This document shows positions 1 to 8,432 of a DNA stretch of 39,940 nt, one piece after another; position 1 is the first letter of the stretch; the number at the start of each line of letters is the position of its first letter. The stretch spans positions 1 to 39,940 of the forward strand of contig CALDYC010000056.1 in the NCBI GenBank assembly GCA_937941245.1. Reading direction: 5' to 3'. This DNA is from an uncultured Acidimicrobiales bacterium. GTDB lineage: Bacteria; Actinomycetota; Acidimicrobiia; Acidimicrobiales; UBA10347. The position numbers and the translations under genes were made by a program. Under the pieces are notes generated by a model. It was given only the letters and a program-made list of their open reading frames with translations. It did not search any database and was not told where the DNA came from.

Positions 1-15
1 CCCTAACGTTGCGTT

Positions 16-1176
16 GTGGAACGTTTGACACCAGAGGTTCAACGCTACGCGTGGGGCGACTCGTCGTTCTTGGCGTCGTTGCAAGGACGTGTGCCGTCCG
101 GTGAACCCGAGGCAGAGCTCTGGATGGGAGCCCACCCAAACGCGCCGGCGACGCTCGCTGACGGCCGAAAGCTCAATAGTGCCATTGCTGAGAACCCCGA
201 GCTTTGGCTAGGACCGTCGGCTTCAGCGCGCTTTGGCGAACTCCCCTTTCTATTCAAGATCTTGACCGCAGACCGTGCGCTGTCGATCCAGGCTCACCCC
301 GATGCCGATCAAGCCGCCCGTGGGTTCGATCGCGAGCAGGCCGCAGGGATCCCGATCAACGGCGCCGTGCGCACCTATCGGGACCGAAATCACAAACCTG
401 AACTGATTTGCGCGTTGACTCGATTCGAGGCCAAGTGCGGGTTCCGCCCGCTCGACGAAACGAGGGCAATGGTCGACCGGCTCCGAGACGAACGCGGCGA
501 TGCGTTAGCTCAGCGGCTGAACCAGTCCGGCACTGACGAAGAAGTTCTCCGAGACACGACGATGTGGTTGCTCCGCGAAGCAGACGCCGCGACCATCAGT
601 TCGGTCGTACACGCTGCGTCATCGCTTGAAGAAACGCCATGGCGACTCGTTGCAGCCTGGACCCAAGAACTGCATCGGCAGTATCCCAATGATCCTGGCG
701 TCGTCGTGGGGCTGCTACTCAATCATGTCGTTCTCGAACCGGGCGAGGCTCTGTTTCTTGGTGCGGGCGTTCTCCATGCCTACCTGCGCGGAGCGGCCAT
801 GGAACTCATGGCAAACAGCGACAACGTGATCCGCGGCGGATTGACACCGAAGCACGTCGACATTGACGAACTGGCCGAGGTAGTTGTGACGGCTCCTGAG
901 GTCATCTCGCCGCAGCGACCAGCTCACCCGGTTCATCGCTTCGACGCTCCCGTCGACGAGTTTGGGCTGACCCGGATCGTCCTGGCCGATTCGACCTATG
1001 ACGCCGTTGTCTCTGGGCCAGAGATTGTCGTGACCACCGACGGGTCGGCGACGATTTCGATGCCAGACGGAGCTTCAGTTGAGATCCACCCCGGCGAACC
1101 GGTATTCATTGCCGGCACCGACCTCGCATGGTCGGCGTCCGGGCACGCCACGGTCTTTCGCGCAACCGTCGGATAA
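16..1176 (+). CDS. manA: Mannose-6-phosphate isomerase, class I (ManA)
   Basis: This enzyme interconverts mannose-6-phosphate and fructose-6-phosphate in the cytoplasm, feeding GDP-mannose and glycan synthesis. The 386 residues match the usual length of the type I cupin enzyme. The N-terminal 'QRYAWGD' and 'ELWMGAHP' segments and the 'LSIQAHPD' and 'HKPELI' stretches carry the zinc-ligand and active-site residues of the family, and a 'GVLHAYLRG' cupin motif lies in the middle. The start is a GTG 15 bases inside the window, so the upstream context is not visible; a slightly earlier start cannot be excluded. It converges with the nitroreductase gene downstream. The assignment is secure from motifs. 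Confidence 0.93.
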   Translation: MERLTPEVQRYAWGDSSFLASLQGRVPSGEPEAELWMGAHPNAPATLADGRKLNSAIAENPELWLGPSASARFGELPFLFKILTADRALSIQAHPDADQAARGFDREQAAGIPINGAVRTYRDRNHKPELICALTRFEAKCGFRPLDETRAMVDRLRDERGDALAQRLNQSGTDEEVLRDTTMWLLREADAATISSVVHAASSLEETPWRLVAAWTQELHRQYPNDPGVVVGLLLNHVVLEPGEALFLGAGVLHAYLRGAAMELMANSDNVIRGGLTPKHVDIDELAEVVVTAPEVISPQRPAHPVHRFDAPVDEFGLTRIVLADSTYDAVVSGPEIVVTTDGSATISMPDGASVEIHPGEPVFIAGTDLAWSASGHATVFRATVG

Positions 1177-1219
1177 CACCCACCTGACAGTCGGCCCGCT
1201 CAGCCGATGACCGTGGCGT

Positions 1220-1729
1220 TTACTCCCAGCGGTCGTAGCGCACGAGCTCGTCGAGCCCTACCCGCACCCGCTTGAGTGGACTGTCTGGTGGGTCGGCGAT
1301 CGGCCAACCGAGCGTGATCACCATCGGCATCACCCAATCGTCGGGAAGCCCGACCGCTGCACCAGCGACCTCAGTCCGGTGCAGCGTGACCGGACAGGTT
1401 GCAATGCCTTCGCTGTGCGCGGCGATCATCATGTTCTGCGCCTGGCGACCGACGTCGAACAATCGAAGTTCCGTCGACGGTGACGCAAAGCCCACGATGG
1501 CTGCGGATGACCCGATCCACGATGCAAAATCACCTGCGTGGGCCAAGGCCTCTTGAACCGACTGGTCAGTGACCACGATGAGCCGGTTGGCCTCGACATT
1601 CTTTGCAGAACCGGCCATGCGTCCGGCTTGCAGGATGCGCCGCATGACCTCGTCACCAATCGGTTGATCCGTGTAGTGGCGCACATCTCGCTTCGAGATG
1701 ATTGCCTCATAGGGCGTCTGTTCTGACAT
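1220..1729 (-). CDS. Nitroreductase family protein
   Basis: A 169-residue FMN-dependent nitroreductase-fold protein. The N-terminal 'YEAIISKRDVRHY' with the Arg pair typical of phosphate binding, the central 'GRQAQNMMIAAHSEGIATCP' region and the C-terminal 'LGWP' turn are the family pattern. I chose the ATG at 1729, just before 'SEQTPYEAI', over a start 48 bases upstream because the extra residues look like non-coding sequence. The substrate cannot be read from sequence; members reduce quinones, flavins, nitro compounds or enones. It is a single gene, divergent from the secreted CxC protein gene. Confidence 0.85.
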   Translation of the reverse strand: MSEQTPYEAIISKRDVRHYTDQPIGDEVMRRILQAGRMAGSAKNVEANRLIVVTDQSVQEALAHAGDFASWIGSSAAIVGFASPSTELRLFDVGRQAQNMMIAAHSEGIATCPVTLHRTEVAGAAVGLPDDWVMPMVITLGWPIADPPDSPLKRVRVGLDELVRYDRWE

Positions 1730-1786
1730 CAGACGATTGTGGCAGGCGTCGAACCGCCCTACACCACCGCCAGGCACCGGTCCGCT

Positions 1787-1811
1787 GTGCTCGCTGAGCT
1801 CCCCCGAGCAC
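1787..1811. other. Short inverted repeat in a divergent intergenic region
   Basis: GTGCTCG (1787-1793) and CGAGCAC (1805-1811) are perfect 7-base arms around an 11-base loop. The repeat lies between the divergent nitroreductase and secreted-protein genes, where a regulatory site is plausible. There is no T-run, so it is unlikely to be a terminator. Function is unknown. Confidence 0.4.
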
Positions 1812-1874
1812 TAGTGTCGGTCTGGCCGGCGGGTGTGGACGCGTCGGGAACCAGCGCCGCCAACGAACCGTCCC

Positions 1875-2882
1875 ATGCATATGCATCGCCGTATCACCTC
1901 GACTCGTGTACGCCTGCTCAGCAGGTGCATCGCGACAACCCTCGTCACGCTTCTACTCGCGGGGGTACTGTCGCTGACTTCTTCGCTTCCAGCGTGGGCC
2001 TGCTCATGTGTGGCCCCGAGCGCCGACGGGGTCGCCACAGCTGAGGGAGCGATTGTCGGCACGGTGACAGACCTCAACGTGACCGACCTCCCTCGGGGCG
2101 ACAGTCTTGCGGTCTACACCGTTGACGTCGAACTCGACGCTTTCGACAATGTGGCTGACTCAGTCTTCGTCGGCGTGTACGACGACAGTTGTCTCGTGAC
2201 CTTCTCACTCGGCGACGTGATTGCAACCTCGCTGAACCCGGTGAGCGGGCTGGAACCTGAGGGCCGTCCCGCTGTCACAACAGGTTCGTGCTCGGTCGTG
2301 TCGCCCGAGTTGGTCGCCGGGGCGGCCGATATCGAATTGGCGTCGCCGAGGGGTGGAAGAATCGACATCGGCGAAGGATTGAGCGCCGCCGACTGGGCTG
2401 GCGCAGTTACGAGTGCCCAACCTGGTATCGCTGTCGAACAACCTGCGCCGGTGGCCGTTCCGAATCAGCCAATTGCACCTCCAATTCCCGTTCCCGTCGA
2501 CCAGTTCGGGAACCCGATCTTCCCAACTGCGGAACCGCCGTTGCCAGAGCCACCGGACATCAATGCCTTCGGACCGACACCAGATGCGGTCGACGCACCG
2601 CTCGTCGACGAGCTCGGCAACCCGATACCCCAACCGATTCCGGTCGACCCCAACGGGAACCCGCTGATTCCGACACCCGAACCGCCAATCGCGATACCTG
2701 CTGCGCCAGTCCAGATTCCAGTCGTTCGCGCTCCTGGGCAGTTGGCGCAAGCCAACCCAGCCACCCCTGAAGGTGGCACCAGCTCGACAAAGTGGATCGT
2801 GCTTGGCGGGTCGGTGCTGATCGCCATCACCACGGCTGCGGCCTGGATTGTCGACCGCAACCTTCGGGCCCAAGGCCGCTGA
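1875..2882 (+). CDS. Secreted, C-terminally anchored CxC (NTR/TIMP-like) protein, copy 1
   Basis: A 335-residue protein with a basic N-terminus, a hydrophobic signal segment (about residues 19-40) and predicted cleavage at 'AWA|CSC', which would make Cys43 the mature N-terminus. After it come 'CSCVAPSADGVATAEGAIVG' and two further single cysteines. An N-terminal Cys-x-Cys followed by a 'GTV' strand is the layout of bacterial netrin/TIMP-like (NTR) OB-fold proteins. A long Pro-rich stalk (about 190-280) contains three repeats of the type 'VD..GNPI/L'. A C-terminal membrane helix followed by 'DRNLRAQGR' anchors it. The ATG at 1875 lies in a 12-base palindrome with a second ATG at 1881. A paralogue is encoded at 14,732-15,559. 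The family is inferred from the motif; function is unknown. Confidence 0.75.
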   Translation: MHMHRRITSTRVRLLSRCIATTLVTLLLAGVLSLTSSLPAWACSCVAPSADGVATAEGAIVGTVTDLNVTDLPRGDSLAVYTVDVELDAFDNVADSVFVGVYDDSCLVTFSLGDVIATSLNPVSGLEPEGRPAVTTGSCSVVSPELVAGAADIELASPRGGRIDIGEGLSAADWAGAVTSAQPGIAVEQPAPVAVPNQPIAPPIPVPVDQFGNPIFPTAEPPLPEPPDINAFGPTPDAVDAPLVDELGNPIPQPIPVDPNGNPLIPTPEPPIAIPAAPVQIPVVRAPGQLAQANPATPEGGTSSTKWIVLGGSVLIAITTAAAWIVDRNLRAQGR

Positions 2883-2884
2883 TC

Positions 2885-3835
2885 TCAGCCAGATGGCTGT
2901 TGGCCTGCAGTCTCGATTTTGGCCTCGCGCAGCAGGTCTTGTCCGGCCTTCGACATGATTGCCCCGGCTTGACCGGCGACGATGATCACACCCCCCACCA
3001 GGTGTACCCATCCAATGCCCTCGCTCAGGAAAACCCAGGCCAACAACCCTGAAACAAACGGCCCACCCAAGCGAAACAACGGTGGCACGTTCGCGGGCAG
3101 ATGGTTGAGCGGAAGCGTCATCGCGATGTGACCAATTGCTCCCGGGATCGTGGCCATAGCGAGCGCACGCAACAGGTCGGGCCCCTCGACCGAACTCGGC
3201 GACAATCCCAGAATGATCACGTAGAAGCTGACGAAGCACGCCGCAGTCCCGATGGCCGTCGTGAGAAAGCCGACGACGCTGATCTCGGGGCGCGACAACT
3301 TCGAGACGATGAAGAAGCCGGCGAAGAGCACCGTTGAACCAAATGCCATCGCCATGCCCGCGGGGTCGCCTTCGGGACCTGAAGAAGCAGCGACAACGAT
3401 GAAGATGGCACCGCCGATCGCCACCAGTGCGAACCATCGGAAACGAGCACCAGGGCGTTCGCCAAAGACCCTGATCGCCAACAGCGCGACCACAATCGGC
3501 GACAGGGTGCCCATCAACGTGGCGTCGACTACCGACGTCCGTTGGATCGCCGAGAAGAACAGAACCTGGTTCATCGAAAACAGCGCACCAGCGAGAGCAG
3601 CGAGCTTGAACCCACGCTTCGTGCCGATTGTGTGCCCGAGCGCACGCTGCACGGCGACCGCTACCCCGAACACGCCAAGCCCGAACCACAGTCGCCAGAA
3701 AGACAGAAGCACGCCACCGGTATCAGCGGATCGGGCAAGCACCGGGCCGGTTGCATAGAGCAGCACGCCGAGTGAGACGAGATGCAGCCCGAATCTGCTG
3801 GTTAGCGGTTCAACGCCGGCATCGCGTGTGGTCAC
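2885..3835 (-). CDS. DMT superfamily transporter (EamA family)
   Basis: A 316-residue integral membrane protein with about ten hydrophobic segments arranged as two EamA repeats. Examples are 'LVSLGVLLYATGPVLARS' near the N-terminus and 'PLFRLGGPFVSGLLAWVFLSEGIGWVHLVGG' near the end; the latter contains the typical 'P.....L.WVFL.E' signature of the second repeat. Substrates of such exporters and importers range from amino acids to nucleotides and cannot be inferred here. The start is a GTG at 3835. It ends 2 bases from the convergent CxC gene and lies downstream of the GntR and YchJ genes on the same strand. Confidence 0.88.
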   Translation of the reverse strand: MTTRDAGVEPLTSRFGLHLVSLGVLLYATGPVLARSADTGGVLLSFWRLWFGLGVFGVAVAVQRALGHTIGTKRGFKLAALAGALFSMNQVLFFSAIQRTSVVDATLMGTLSPIVVALLAIRVFGERPGARFRWFALVAIGGAIFIVVAASSGPEGDPAGMAMAFGSTVLFAGFFIVSKLSRPEISVVGFLTTAIGTAACFVSFYVIILGLSPSSVEGPDLLRALAMATIPGAIGHIAMTLPLNHLPANVPPLFRLGGPFVSGLLAWVFLSEGIGWVHLVGGVIIVAGQAGAIMSKAGQDLLREAKIETAGQQPSG

Positions 3836-3932
3836 AAGGTGCGCGAGTGTCGGGGCATCGCGTGACTGTAGGTTTCGGGTGATCGCACGCAGTCATCGTG
3901 TGACCGGTTGCACCGACCCGCCGAGCGACTCG

Positions 3933-4334
3933 CTACTCGCCGGTGACGTACATCCAGCGAGACTCGACCCGAACGAACGAGCTTCGCTCCTCAAGCTGCA
4001 GTGGTTCACCGCCGCGATCGAATCGAGCGATAAACGCGACCTCACCGGCGGCATCGAAGACCCCACCGCTTTCGGTGTCGATAACGGTCAGACCGTGCCA
4101 GCTGATGTCGGGATCGAAGACCACCGCCGGCGGACGGGTGTCGACATGCCAGCTTTCGAGCAGAAAGGACTCATCACACATGACATAGGCGCTGTAGCGC
4201 GCTCGCATGAGGGCCTCAGCGGTCGACCCGAGACGGGCACCTTCTGCGTGGATCGGCCCGCAACACTCGCCATACCGGCGTCCCGTGTCACACGGACATT
4301 GGGTTGGGGTTGGGGTCGGGACTGATGCGGACAT
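3933..4334 (-). CDS. YchJ family protein with an N-terminal SEC-C-like zinc motif
   Basis: A 133-residue cytoplasmic protein. 'CPCDTGRRYGECCGP' near the N-terminus is the SEC-C type Cys cluster (C.C........CC), followed by 'ALMRARYSAYV' and an NTF2-like fold ending in 'SRWMYVTGE'. This is the arrangement of the YchJ (UPF0225) family, whose molecular role is not established. The start lies 2 bases after the stop of the GntR gene, so the two are very likely co-transcribed. Assignment to the family is firm; function is unknown. Confidence 0.88.
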   Translation of the reverse strand: MSASVPTPTPTQCPCDTGRRYGECCGPIHAEGARLGSTAEALMRARYSAYVMCDESFLLESWHVDTRPPAVVFDPDISWHGLTVIDTESGGVFDAAGEVAFIARFDRGGEPLQLEERSSFVRVESRWMYVTGE

Positions 4335-4336
4335 GG

Positions 4337-4990
4337 TCAGCCTGCGAGCGGGGCGACGAGTCGAGCGGTAACCGCAGACCGGACCTGTTCGTCGAACGCG
4401 GCGACGTGGGCTTGGACCAGACTTGCAGCTGCATCGGCATCGCCAGAGCGCAACACATCGAGGATCTCGACATGTTCGCCAACCGCATGCGCCGGGTCGG
4501 TCACATCGGACAGGTACAGGTGCCAGAGTCGATCACTTTGCGCGTACAGCATGTCGAGAGTGTCGAGCAGAAACCGGTTTCCCGACGCCTTCCACATAAG
4601 TTCGTGGCAGGTGCGGTCGATTGCCAACAGCGCGTTGCCGTCTGCCGCGTCGCTCGTGGCCGCGAGTTGTGCTTCCATCTGGTCCCAGTGTTCATCAGCG
4701 CCGCGCAACGCTGCCAGCCGGGCGGCGTACGGCTCGAGAACCGCCCGCGTTTCAAACAGCATGGACAGCTCTGACACGTCGATACCCGACACGAACATGC
4801 CGCGCCGCGGAATCACCGTCACAAAGTGTTCCCGTTCGAGGCGTTGTAACGATTCGCGAATCGGCGTGCGGCCAATGCCGAGCCGATCCTGAAGTTCGTC
4901 TTCGCGGAGTACGTCACCGGGCGCGAACGTCAACTGCACGATCATCTGCCGCAACTGGTGATAGGCCTGCTCGCCGAGGGACTCTGTCAT
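4337..4990 (-). CDS. GntR family transcriptional regulator, FCD (FadR/VanR) subgroup
   Basis: The protein has an N-terminal winged helix ('AYHQLRQMIVQLTFAPGDVLREDEL', then 'GIGRTPIRESLQRLE') and a C-terminal all-helical FCD ligand domain with the metal-site pattern D..CHE, GEHVEIL and a later AHVAAFDEQV. I start it at the ATG at 4990 (217 residues), because GntR proteins begin only a few residues before the helix. A GTG at 5035 would add 15 residues but has no ribosome binding site and would abut the operator. It is divergent from the dehydrogenase-ETF operon and is most likely its local repressor, responding to the substrate or a breakdown product. Confidence 0.88.
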   Translation of the reverse strand: MTESLGEQAYHQLRQMIVQLTFAPGDVLREDELQDRLGIGRTPIRESLQRLEREHFVTVIPRRGMFVSGIDVSELSMLFETRAVLEPYAARLAALRGADEHWDQMEAQLAATSDAADGNALLAIDRTCHELMWKASGNRFLLDTLDMLYAQSDRLWHLYLSDVTDPAHAVGEHVEILDVLRSGDADAAASLVQAHVAAFDEQVRSAVTARLVAPLAG

Positions 4991-5035
4991 CGATCTTTCG
5001 GGGTTGTTCGAGGTCGCAAGCACATCTAAGCTCAC

Positions 5036-5067
5036 TGATACATATGTGATATATCACCAATACATCA
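5036..5067. promoter_or_regulatory. 32-bp dyad, candidate operator of the GntR regulator
   Basis: The left half TGATACATATGTGATA and the reverse complement of the right half, TGATGTATTGGTGATA, agree at 12 of 16 positions. The centre is a perfect GTGATATATCAC (5047-5058). It is AT-rich in a GC-rich region and sits between the divergent GntR gene and the dehydrogenase operon. GntR/FCD proteins bind dyads of this general kind. Binding is inferred from position and symmetry only. Confidence 0.65.
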
Positions 5068-5131
5068 CAGGCCCAACCTGGTTGCACCAACCGATGCATC
5101 CAAACGCTCAATCGTCACTGGAGTTCACAAC

Positions 5132-7654
5132 ATGAGCGATTTTCCAACCTCAGCCAAGGTCGTAGTCATCGGCGCCGGCATTGTCGGCAACTGTCTAGTC
5201 GGCCACCTTGCCCGTCTCGGATGGACCGACATCGTCCTGATCGAGAAGGGTCCCCTGCCGAACCCCGGCGGTTCCACCGGACACGCGTCGAACTTCATCT
5301 TCCCGGTCGATCACAACAAAGAGATGGCTTTGCTCGGTGTTCAGAGCGCGAATCAGTACCGCGACATGAACCTGTCCGTCGACTCGGGCGGCATTGAGGT
5401 TGCCCGCACGCAAGAGCGCATGAACGAACTTGATCGACGCATGACGTCGGCTATGGCGTGGGGCGTTCCGGCCGAAATGCTCACACCTGCAGAAGTTAAA
5501 GAACTCGTTCCGTTTATCAACGACGAAGTCATTCTTGGCGGCTTCCACTGCCCCACCGTTTCGGTAGTCGACTCGCTCGAAACCGGCACGGTCATGCGCA
5601 AGGAAGCACAAGACAAGGCCGGGCTGCAGGTGTTCGCAAACACCGAAGTTCTCGACCTCATCACCGAAGACGATCCCGTACCCGGCATGAGCCAAATCAA
5701 GGCAGTCGTTACCGACAAGGGCACGATCGAAGCTGAATACGTTGCCATTGCCTGCGGCGTGTGGTCCAACCGAATTGCGAATATGGCCGACACCTACATT
5801 CCGCTCGTGCCAGCGGTGCACCAAATGGCCGACGTCGGCCCCATGGATGTCCTCGTCGAAACCAACAACGAGATCGGCTATCCGATCGTGCGTGACATGG
5901 ACACGTTCTGTTACGAGCGCCAATCAGCCGGCTCGATGGAGGTCGGCTCCTATGGCCACCGAGCGATCCTGCACCACCCCGACGAGATCCCGTCCAATGA
6001 AGAAGCCGCTCTCTCGCCGACCGAGATGCCGTTCACACAAGACGACTTTGATCCGCAGATGGAAACGGCCATCGAGCTGATGGACATGCTCGGCGATGCT
6101 GAGATCAAATATGCGATCAATGGTCTGCTATCGCTCACCCCCGACGCAATGCCTTGCCTTGGCGAACTTCCTGACGTGCGGAACCTGTGGTCAGCCGCCG
6201 CCGTCTGGGTCAAAGAAGGCCCGGGTATGGCCCAGGTGGTCGCCGAGTGGATGACATACGGCTACCCCCGCGTCATCGATCCGCACGCCAGCGACATCAG
6301 CCGCTTCTACCCCGACGAGTTGAGCGACGAGCACATCTGGGCACGCGCCGACGAACACTTCATCAAGACCTACGGCATCGTCCACCCCAGCGAGCAGTGG
6401 GAATCACGACGGGGCCTAAAGGAATCCAGCCTCAAGGCCATCACCGACGCGGCCGGAGCCGAGTACTTCACCGCCCGGGTCTGGGAACGTCCGCACTGGT
6501 ATACGAGCAACGCTGATCTCGTCGAGCGATATGGGCTGAGTGAACGCGAAGTCGAGTGGGATAACCGTTGGTGGTCACCAATCATCGACGCTGAGCATCT
6601 CAACCTGCGAGAGAACGCTGGCATGGTCGATCTGACCGCGTTCCAGATCTTCGACCTCGAGGGCCCCGGAGCAGTTGCGTTCGCCGAGTACCTTTCGGTC
6701 AACAAGGTCGACAAGGCCGTTGGTACGTCGACCTACACGCCATGGCTCACGCCTGACGGCGGCTTCCACTCAGATCTCACCATGCTTCGTCTCGGCGAAG
6801 AGCACATCCGTGTCGTAACCGGCGCCTTCGATGGCGGTCGAGACGAAGCATGGATCAAGAAGTACATGCCGACCGACGGTTCAGTTACCTTCACCAACCA
6901 CACCGAGGACTATGTCACCATCGGCCTCTGGGGACCGAACGCTCCTGCGATCCTCGCCCAGCTGACCGACGCAGACCTGAGCCACGAAGGCTCGCCCTAC
7001 GGCTCGGTGCGCTCGGTGACCGTCGCTGGCGTCGACGTCGACATCTTCCGAATCAGTTACGTCGGCGACACCGGTTGGGAGATCTATATCCCATGGAACG
7101 ACGCCCCCGCGGTGTGGGAAGCGATCGCAAGTGCCGGAGCTGATCATGGTCTGCGCCCGTGCGGTGCCGGCGTCTACGCGGTTGGCGGCCGCATCGAGAA
7201 GGGCTACCGCCTGATGGGCGCCGAACTCGAAAGCGAGTACAACCCGGTCGAAGCCGGGCTCGCACGCCCCAAGGTCAAGGCAGCTGACTTCATCGGCAAG
7301 CAGGCCTATCTTGCAGCCCGCGAAGCTGGGCCCGACGCGGTTATGTGCACGTTCGCGGTCGAAGATCACACCGACAGCGCCGGTCGGCAACGATTCATCC
7401 AAGCCGGCAACGCACCGATTCTTACCAACGACGGCGAGCGAATCACCGACAGCCACGGCCGCGTCAGCGTCGTGACCACCGCTGGGAACGCTCCGAGTTA
7501 CGGCAAGTATCTGTGCCTCGGTTACCTGCCGACCGATCAAGCCGAAATCGGAAACACGTTCAAGGTGATGTACATGAACGAGTTGTTCCCTGTGACAGTC
7601 GTTGCCACGACCGGCTCGGCATTTGACCCCGACGATTCTCGACTCAAGGGCTGA
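5132..7654 (+). CDS. FAD-dependent dehydrogenase/GcvT fusion (dimethylglycine or sarcosine dehydrogenase-like)
   Basis: An 840-residue cytoplasmic protein with four parts. These are a DAO-type FAD domain ('VVVIGAGIVG' dinucleotide motif at 10-19, about 1-380), an FAO middle domain (about 380-440, including 'EQWESRRGLKESSLK'), a GcvT folate-binding domain (about 440-720, with 'MVDLTAFQIFDLEGPGA' and 'YVGDTGWEIYIP') and a GcvT C-terminal barrel. This is the architecture of dimethylglycine and sarcosine dehydrogenases, which remove N-methyl groups, pass the carbon to tetrahydrofolate and pass electrons to ETF. His51 in 'GGSTGHASN' sits where the covalent FAD histidine is found, but the usual Trp before it is Gly. 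A GGAG ribosome site lies 8 bases before ATG 5132. Exact substrate unknown. First gene of a five-gene run. Confidence 0.85.
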   Translation: MSDFPTSAKVVVIGAGIVGNCLVGHLARLGWTDIVLIEKGPLPNPGGSTGHASNFIFPVDHNKEMALLGVQSANQYRDMNLSVDSGGIEVARTQERMNELDRRMTSAMAWGVPAEMLTPAEVKELVPFINDEVILGGFHCPTVSVVDSLETGTVMRKEAQDKAGLQVFANTEVLDLITEDDPVPGMSQIKAVVTDKGTIEAEYVAIACGVWSNRIANMADTYIPLVPAVHQMADVGPMDVLVETNNEIGYPIVRDMDTFCYERQSAGSMEVGSYGHRAILHHPDEIPSNEEAALSPTEMPFTQDDFDPQMETAIELMDMLGDAEIKYAINGLLSLTPDAMPCLGELPDVRNLWSAAAVWVKEGPGMAQVVAEWMTYGYPRVIDPHASDISRFYPDELSDEHIWARADEHFIKTYGIVHPSEQWESRRGLKESSLKAITDAAGAEYFTARVWERPHWYTSNADLVERYGLSEREVEWDNRWWSPIIDAEHLNLRENAGMVDLTAFQIFDLEGPGAVAFAEYLSVNKVDKAVGTSTYTPWLTPDGGFHSDLTMLRLGEEHIRVVTGAFDGGRDEAWIKKYMPTDGSVTFTNHTEDYVTIGLWGPNAPAILAQLTDADLSHEGSPYGSVRSVTVAGVDVDIFRISYVGDTGWEIYIPWNDAPAVWEAIASAGADHGLRPCGAGVYAVGGRIEKGYRLMGAELESEYNPVEAGLARPKVKAADFIGKQAYLAAREAGPDAVMCTFAVEDHTDSAGRQRFIQAGNAPILTNDGERITDSHGRVSVVTTAGNAPSYGKYLCLGYLPTDQAEIGNTFKVMYMNELFPVTVVATTGSAFDPDDSRLKG

Positions 7655-7661
7655 TACGGCA

Positions 7662-8432
7662 ATGAACATTCTTGTCTGCGTCAAGCGGGTCCCCGCTCCT
7701 GGCGCCAAGATCAACGTCACCGAGGACGGCCTGTCAGTCGACTCGGCACACCTTGGGTTCACCACCAGCCCACACGAAGAGTGCGCGCTTGAAGAAGCCG
7801 TGCAGATCAGCGAACGCGACGGCGGCGAGGTCACCGTGCTCACCCTCGGTCCAGTCGAAGCCGAAGAGCAGCTTCGCTACGGCGCGAGCGTGGGAGCGCA
7901 CCACATCATTCTCGTGCCGACCGACGGTTCAGCATGGGACCCGCAGCGGACGGCGGCGGCTCTCACTACCGCCATCGAACAAGCCGAGCAAGCGAACGGT
8001 CAGCCGTTCGATCTCATTCTGTTCGGCAACGAGAGCGCCGACAGTGGCGGCTTCCAGGTCGGCGTGCGTGTCGCCCTCAAGCTTGGGCGACCAAGCGTCA
8101 ACGCCATCAAAGGCATCGACCCGGGCGATGGCTCGGTAATCGCCCGTCGTGAAATCGACGGCGGCTTTGAGGTCTACGAAGTGCCGACACCAGCGGTGCT
8201 CGGCATTAAGGAGGGCATCAACCTGCCGCGCTACCCGACGATGAAGGGCCGGCTTGCATCAAAGAAGGCCACCCTCGAAACTGCCGAGATTGCGGCCGAA
8301 CCTGGCGGCCAGGCACTTATTCGCCTGCACCGTCCACCGGAGCAAGCCAGTACGACTGAAATTCTCGGCACTGATGAAACCGCAGCCGTCCGCATTGTCG
8401 ACATTCTTGAAGAGATCGGGGTGCTGGCATGA
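7662..8432 (+). CDS. etfB: Electron transfer flavoprotein beta subunit
   Basis: The protein is 256 residues, normal for EtfB. It opens with 'MNILVCVKRVPAPGAKI', has the adenosine-site segment 'NESADSGGFQVG' and carries the signature 'PAVLGIKEGINLPRYPTMKGRL'. With EtfA it forms the FAD- and AMP-containing heterodimer that shuttles electrons from flavin dehydrogenases to the ETF:quinone oxidoreductase. The ATG at 7662 lies 7 bases after the dehydrogenase stop, so co-transcription and a functional partnership are strongly suggested. It overlaps etfA by 4 bases. An earlier start at 7602 would overlap the dehydrogenase gene and is not supported. Confidence 0.95.
   Translation: MNILVCVKRVPAPGAKINVTEDGLSVDSAHLGFTTSPHEECALEEAVQISERDGGEVTVLTLGPVEAEEQLRYGASVGAHHIILVPTDGSAWDPQRTAAALTTAIEQAEQANGQPFDLILFGNESADSGGFQVGVRVALKLGRPSVNAIKGIDPGDGSVIARREIDGGFEVYEVPTPAVLGIKEGINLPRYPTMKGRLASKKATLETAEIAAEPGGQALIRLHRPPEQASTTEILGTDETAAVRIVDILEEIGVLA

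Noticed and set aside
1177-1219. Terminator between manA and the nitroreductase gene
   Set aside because: Only a 5-bp stem (TCGGC/GCCGA) without a T-run; too weak to call.
2205-3689. A 494-codon open frame on the minus strand
   Set aside because: It runs antisense to the CxC protein gene and out of frame over the EamA gene. Its residue composition (very rich in Arg, Cys, Trp, His) is typical of shadow frames in GC-rich DNA.
6881-7843. A 320-codon minus-strand frame over the dehydrogenase and etfB genes
   Set aside because: The plus strand carries two clear, conserved genes here; the antisense frame has no recognisable domain and no ribosome site.
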